The notes under the pieces were generated by a model, which made no database searches, had not been told where the DNA came from, and worked only from the letters and a program-made list of their open reading frames with translations. Position numbers and translations under genes: made by a program. Shown in pieces: positions 5,260 through 8,207 of a DNA stretch of 8,207 bases. This DNA is from Alphaproteobacteria bacterium (lineage in GTDB: Bacteria; Pseudomonadota; Alphaproteobacteria; UBA8366; JADFVY01). The first letter of the stretch is position 1; every line of letters starts with the position of its first letter. The stretch lies in the NCBI GenBank assembly GCA_029881615.1, contig JAOUMF010000064.1, forward strand, positions 1-8,207. Reading direction: 5' to 3'.

Positions 5260-5790
5260 TTAAAGGCTTGTCGCCGCCCGCGCCGCCTGGTCGTAAAGCC
5301 CCGATAGCGCGCGCAAAAAGCGGGCAACCGCGGCGATTTCATCCTCGTCGAAATTGCCCAGCGACGTGATCGTTTCCACCAGGCAGGGCTCGCGCACTTC
5401 GCGATAGCGGCGGCAGGCTTCCGCACCCTCGTCCGAGGTTCTGTAGAGGCTTTCCTTGCCACGCTTTTCGGCGGCGACCAGACCCGCCTTTAACAGCTTC
5501 TTCAGCGCGTAATTGACCAGGTGAGTATCCTCGATATTCAGCACGAAACAGATGTCCGCCAACCGCTTGTCGCGCGCCCGGTGGTTCACCGTATGCAACA
5601 CCAGCACATCGAGCCGGTTGAAATCGGGATATCCCGCCGCCGCCATGCAGCGTACGATCCATCGGTCGAAGGCGTTGCCGGATATGATCAATCCATATTC
5701 AAACTCGCTCAGGGCCGGCGCGCCGCCATCGGCCAGATGAGCCGAGGAAACGATCTTGCCGCCGGTCTTGTTGCGGGGTTTATCCGGCAT
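5260..5790 (-). CDS. Winged-helix MarR-like transcriptional regulator (COG5631 type)
   Basis: A 176-residue predicted transcription factor. Residues about 30-56 form a helix (EFEYGLIISGNAFDRWIVRCMAA, split here by function only as a dimerisation or support helix). Residues about 58-120 form the winged helix: DVLVLHTVNHR, then the HTH with RLADICFVLNIEDTHLVNYA (77-96) and LKKLLKAGLV, and the wing AEKRGKESLYRTSDEG (107-122). The combination of IVRCMAAAG, the NHR motif and NIEDTH is characteristic of the COG5631 group of MarR-type regulators. A C-terminal helical part (about 123-175) probably contributes to dimerisation. The start at 5790 has GGAG 9 bases upstream. It lies 11 bases after the oxoprolinase stop on the same strand, so the two are probably one transcript and regulation of that operon is a reasonable inference. 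The ligand is unknown. Confidence 0.85.
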   Translation of the reverse strand: MPDKPRNKTGGKIVSSAHLADGGAPALSEFEYGLIISGNAFDRWIVRCMAAAGYPDFNRLDVLVLHTVNHRARDKRLADICFVLNIEDTHLVNYALKKLLKAGLVAAEKRGKESLYRTSDEGAEACRRYREVREPCLVETITSLGNFDEDEIAAVARFLRALSGLYDQAARAATSL

Positions 5791-5793
5791 TGC

Positions 5794-5804
5794 CGATGCT
5801 CCTA
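5794..5804 (-). promoter_or_regulatory. Ribosome site of regulator overlapping upstream stop codon
   Basis: On the minus strand the oxoprolinase stop TAG runs directly into the AGGAG ribosome site of the regulator (AAATAGGAGC). The overlap means that ribosomes terminating on the enzyme gene end on the initiation region of the regulator gene, which favours translational coupling and a shared mRNA. Confidence 0.6.
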
Positions 5805-8207
5805 TTTGTCCTTCGCCGGGCCAAAACCGCCGCCGCCGGGCGTTTCCAGCACCCAGACATCGCCGGGATGCATGGGGCCGGTATCAGTGCCGCTCATCTC
5901 AACGATCGTGCCGTCTGTGCGCTCGATCCAGTTGCGGCCCAGCTTGCCGGGTTCGCCGCCGGCCATGCCATAGGGCGGCACGATACGGTGGTTGGACAGG
6001 ATCGACAGGGTCATTTCTTCCAGGAAACGCAGTTTACGGATTACCCCGTCGCCGCCGCGATGACGCCCTTGTCCACCGCTTCCCCGGCGGATTTCATAAC
6101 TTTCCAGCCGGACCGGGAAGCGCATTTCCAACACTTCGGGGTCGGTCAGGCGGCTGTTGGTCATGTGGGTATGAACCGCGTCGGTGCCATCGAAATCCGG
6201 CCCGGCGCCGGAACCGCCGGCGATGGTTTCATAATACTGATAGCGCTCGTTTCCGAAGGTGGTGTTGTTCATCGTTCCCTGGGCCGCCGCCATCACGCCC
6301 AGCGCGCCGTAGAGCGTGTCGGTGACGACCTGCGAGGTCTCCACATTGCCCGCGACCACCGCCGCCGGATAACGCGGCGCCAGCATCGATCCCTCGGGGA
6401 TGATCAACTCGATCGGCTTCATGCAGCCCTCGTTCATCGGGATATCGTCCTCGACCAGTGTGCGGAACACATACAGCACCGCGGCGCGGCAAATCGCGCT
6501 GGGGGCATTGAAATTGTTCTCCAGCTGATCGCTCGATCCGGTGAAATCCACCTTCGCGCTGCGCGTCGCCTTGTCGATGGTGATCGAGACATGAACCTTG
6601 GCGCCGTTATCCAGCGGGTAGGTAAACTCGCCATCCTTCATGACGTCGATAACCCGACGCACCGATTCCTCGGCATTGTCCTGTACGTGCCCCATATAGG
6701 CGCGTACGACATCCAGACCGAAATGTCCCACCATGCGGCGCAGTTCGGAGACACCCTTTTCATTGGCGGCGATCTGCGCCTTGATGTCGGCCGTGTTCTG
6801 GTCGGGATTACGTGTCGGGTATTTGCCCGATGCCAGCAGTTCGTACAGTTCCTTCTCGCGGAACTTGCCCTGGTCGATCAACAGGAAATTATCGATCAGA
6901 ACGCCTTCTTCCTCCACCACCGTGCTGTTCGGCGGCATGGACCCGGGGGTCAGGCCGCCGATATCCGCGTGATGGCCACGAGCCCCCACATAGAACAGGA
7001 TTTCCTTGCCCGCCTCGTCGAACACCGGGGTCACGATGGTGATGTCCGGCAGATGGGTGCCGCCGTTATAGGGCGCGTTCAACATATAAACGTCGCCCGG
7101 GCGAATCTTGCCCGCGTTGTTGTTGATCACCGCGCGGATGCTTTCGCCCATGGACCCCAGATGCACCGGCATATGCGGCGCATTGGCAATCAGCGAGCCG
7201 TCATTATCGAAAATCGCGCAGGAGAAATCCACGCGCTCCTTGATGTTCACCGAATAGGCGGTGTTCTGCAACGTGAAGCCCATCTGTTCGGCGATCGACA
7301 TGAAGAGGTTGTTGAAGACCTCCAGCATGACCGGATCGACGGTGGTGCCGATGGCCTCGCGCTTGGGCAACGGCACGACACGGGTAAGCACCAGATCGCC
7401 GCCCGCATTCATTTCCGCCTGCCAGCCGGGTTCGATCACGGTGGTGGCGGTCGCCTCGCGAATGATGGCGGGGCCGTCGATCTTCTGGCCGGCGGTCATA
7501 TCGGCGCGATCATAGATCGGCGTATCGTGCTCATCGCCCGCCATGTAGCTGCGCACGGTGGCCAGGGCCTTCGCCCCTTCGCCTTTGGCGGGGGCAACGC
7601 TGCCGGCGCCCTCCCGTACATCCCCGGTGGCGCCGATGGCCTCGACCGCCGCTGTCTCCACCACCAGGGCCTTTTCGGCCATGATGAAGCCATAGCGTTG
7701 GCGGTGGGCCTCCTCGAACGCCGCCTGCATTTCGGCGACCGGTCGGTAATCCACCTCGATCGAGGTGTCCGTGCCCTCATATTTCAGATGCACCCGTCGC
7801 AGCATGCTACGGCGGCTTGCGGGGATATGCTGGTTGGCCAACTCACCGTCGGCGTCGGTGGCCAGTTCGCCGAGTACGTCTTCCAGCTTCGGCACCAGGG
7901 TCTCGGTCAGCCGCTCCTCGACCGATTTTTCGCGCAGCGCCCGCACATCGGCCAGGCCCATGCCATAGGCCGACAGAACACCCGCGAAAGGATGCAGGAA
8001 GACCTTTTTCATGCCCAGCGCATCGGCCACCAGGCAGGCATGCTGCCCGCCGGCGCCGCCGAAGCTGCAGAGCGTATATTCAGTGACGTCATAACCGCGC
8101 TGGACCGAGATCTTCTTGATCGCGTTGGCCATGTTCTCGACCGCGATCTTCAGGAAACCACCGGCAACTTCGACCGGCGTACGCTTGTTGCCGGTCGCCG
8201 CCTCGAT
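5802..8207 (-). CDS. Hydantoinase/5-oxoprolinase family protein, HyuA-HyuB fusion (N-terminus outside window)
   Basis: 801 codons are visible, open to the right edge; residue 1 here is the codon at 8207. The first 75 or so residues are the end of the hydantoinase A (PF01968) ATPase-like domain, with [10 protein letters not shown] at 49-58. A hydantoinase A C-terminal region follows to about residue 285. The hydantoinase B domain (PF02538) then runs from about 290 to the end, with [14 protein letters not shown] (321-334), [28 protein letters not shown] (411-426), [24 protein letters not shown] and the Gly-rich [10 protein letters not shown] end. The fused A-B order and these motifs fit ATP-dependent 5-oxoprolinase (5-oxo-L-proline + ATP + 2 H2O to L-glutamate + ADP + Pi). 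N-methylhydantoinase or a related amide hydrolase remains possible. Such proteins are usually about 1,200-1,300 residues, so about 400 residues, including the A-domain N-terminus, are missing. An internal ATG at 8132 is not the start: the family similarity continues upstream ([15 protein letters not shown]). It leads the regulator gene in a probable operon. Confidence 0.93.
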   Translation of the reverse strand: MEAATGNKRTPVEVAGGFLKIAVENMANAIKKISVQRGYDVTEYTLCSFGGAGGQHACLVADALGMKKVFLHPFAGVLSAYGMGLADVRALREKSVEERLTETLVPKLEDVLGELATDADGELANQHIPASRRSMLRRVHLKYEGTDTSIEVDYRPVAEMQAAFEEAHRQRYGFIMAEKALVVETAAVEAIGATGDVREGAGSVAPAKGEGAKALATVRSYMAGDEHDTPIYDRADMTAGQKIDGPAIIREATATTVIEPGWQAEMNAGGDLVLTRVVPLPKREAIGTTVDPVMLEVFNNLFMSIAEQMGFTLQNTAYSVNIKERVDFSCAIFDNDGSLIANAPHMPVHLGSMGESIRAVINNNAGKIRPGDVYMLNAPYNGGTHLPDITIVTPVFDEAGKEILFYVGARGHHADIGGLTPGSMPPNSTVVEEEGVLIDNFLLIDQGKFREKELYELLASGKYPTRNPDQNTADIKAQIAANEKGVSELRRMVGHFGLDVVRAYMGHVQDNAEESVRRVIDVMKDGEFTYPLDNGAKVHVSITIDKATRSAKVDFTGSSDQLENNFNAPSAICRAAVLYVFRTLVEDDIPMNEGCMKPIELIIPEGSMLAPRYPAAVVAGNVETSQVVTDTLYGALGVMAAAQGTMNNTTFGNERYQYYETIAGGSGAGPDFDGTDAVHTHMTNSRLTDPEVLEMRFPVRLESYEIRRGSGGQGRHRGGDGVIRKLRFLEEMTLSILSNHRIVPPYGMAGGEPGKLGRNWIERTDGTIVEMSGTDTGPMHPGDVWVLETPGGGGFGPAKDK

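Noticed and set aside
5187..5462. 150-codon version of the lipoprotein frame starting at 5462
   Set aside because: The added part overlaps the winged-helix regulator in another frame. The signal peptide, lipobox and ribosome site all fix the start at 5186.

Overview
The window looks like chromosomal DNA of a GC-rich alphaproteobacterium, probably a Rhodospirillales-type lineage. That placement is inferred from a DUF4169 protein beside an RHH_4 ribbon-helix-helix protein, a COG5631-type winged-helix regulator, strongly GC-biased third codon positions, and RBS motifs of the GGAGG type. I see no tRNA, rRNA, insertion sequence, CRISPR array or phage gene. No intergenic gap exceeds about 200 bases.

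Layout. (1) Bases 1-1174, minus strand: a CheW-like protein whose C-terminus leaves the window inside a 15-residue acidic tandem repeat. (2) 1175-1372: a divergent regulatory gap. (3) 1373-2925, plus strand: an RHH_4 DNA-binding protein, a small DUF4169 protein and a DUF2189 membrane protein, with hairpins in the gaps. (4) 2930-2951: a strong GC hairpin in the 31-bp convergent gap. (5) 2957-4363, minus strand: an FAD-linked D-lactate dehydrogenase of the LDHD type. (6) 4364-4556: a second divergent gap with a clean dyad. (7) 4557-4991, plus strand: a two-CBS-domain protein. (8) 5010-8207, minus strand, transcribed from right to left: a hydantoinase/5-oxoprolinase fusion truncated at its N-terminus by the window edge, then a winged-helix MarR-like regulator 11 bases downstream, then a 58-residue lipoprotein.

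How the genes relate. The hydantoinase/oxoprolinase and the winged-helix regulator are tightly spaced and probably co-transcribed, so the regulator may control this catabolic unit. The D-lactate dehydrogenase and CBS gene share a divergent control region. RHH_4 and DUF4169 genes are, from general knowledge, recurrent neighbours in alphaproteobacteria. The other genes look like ordinary housekeeping or accessory metabolism with no evident joint pathway.

I do not see convincing evidence for an undescribed multi-gene system. The most unusual object is the long repeat-bearing tail of the CheW-like protein. The divergent-gap dyads and the lipoprotein with duplicated PGQ motifs are secondary points of interest.
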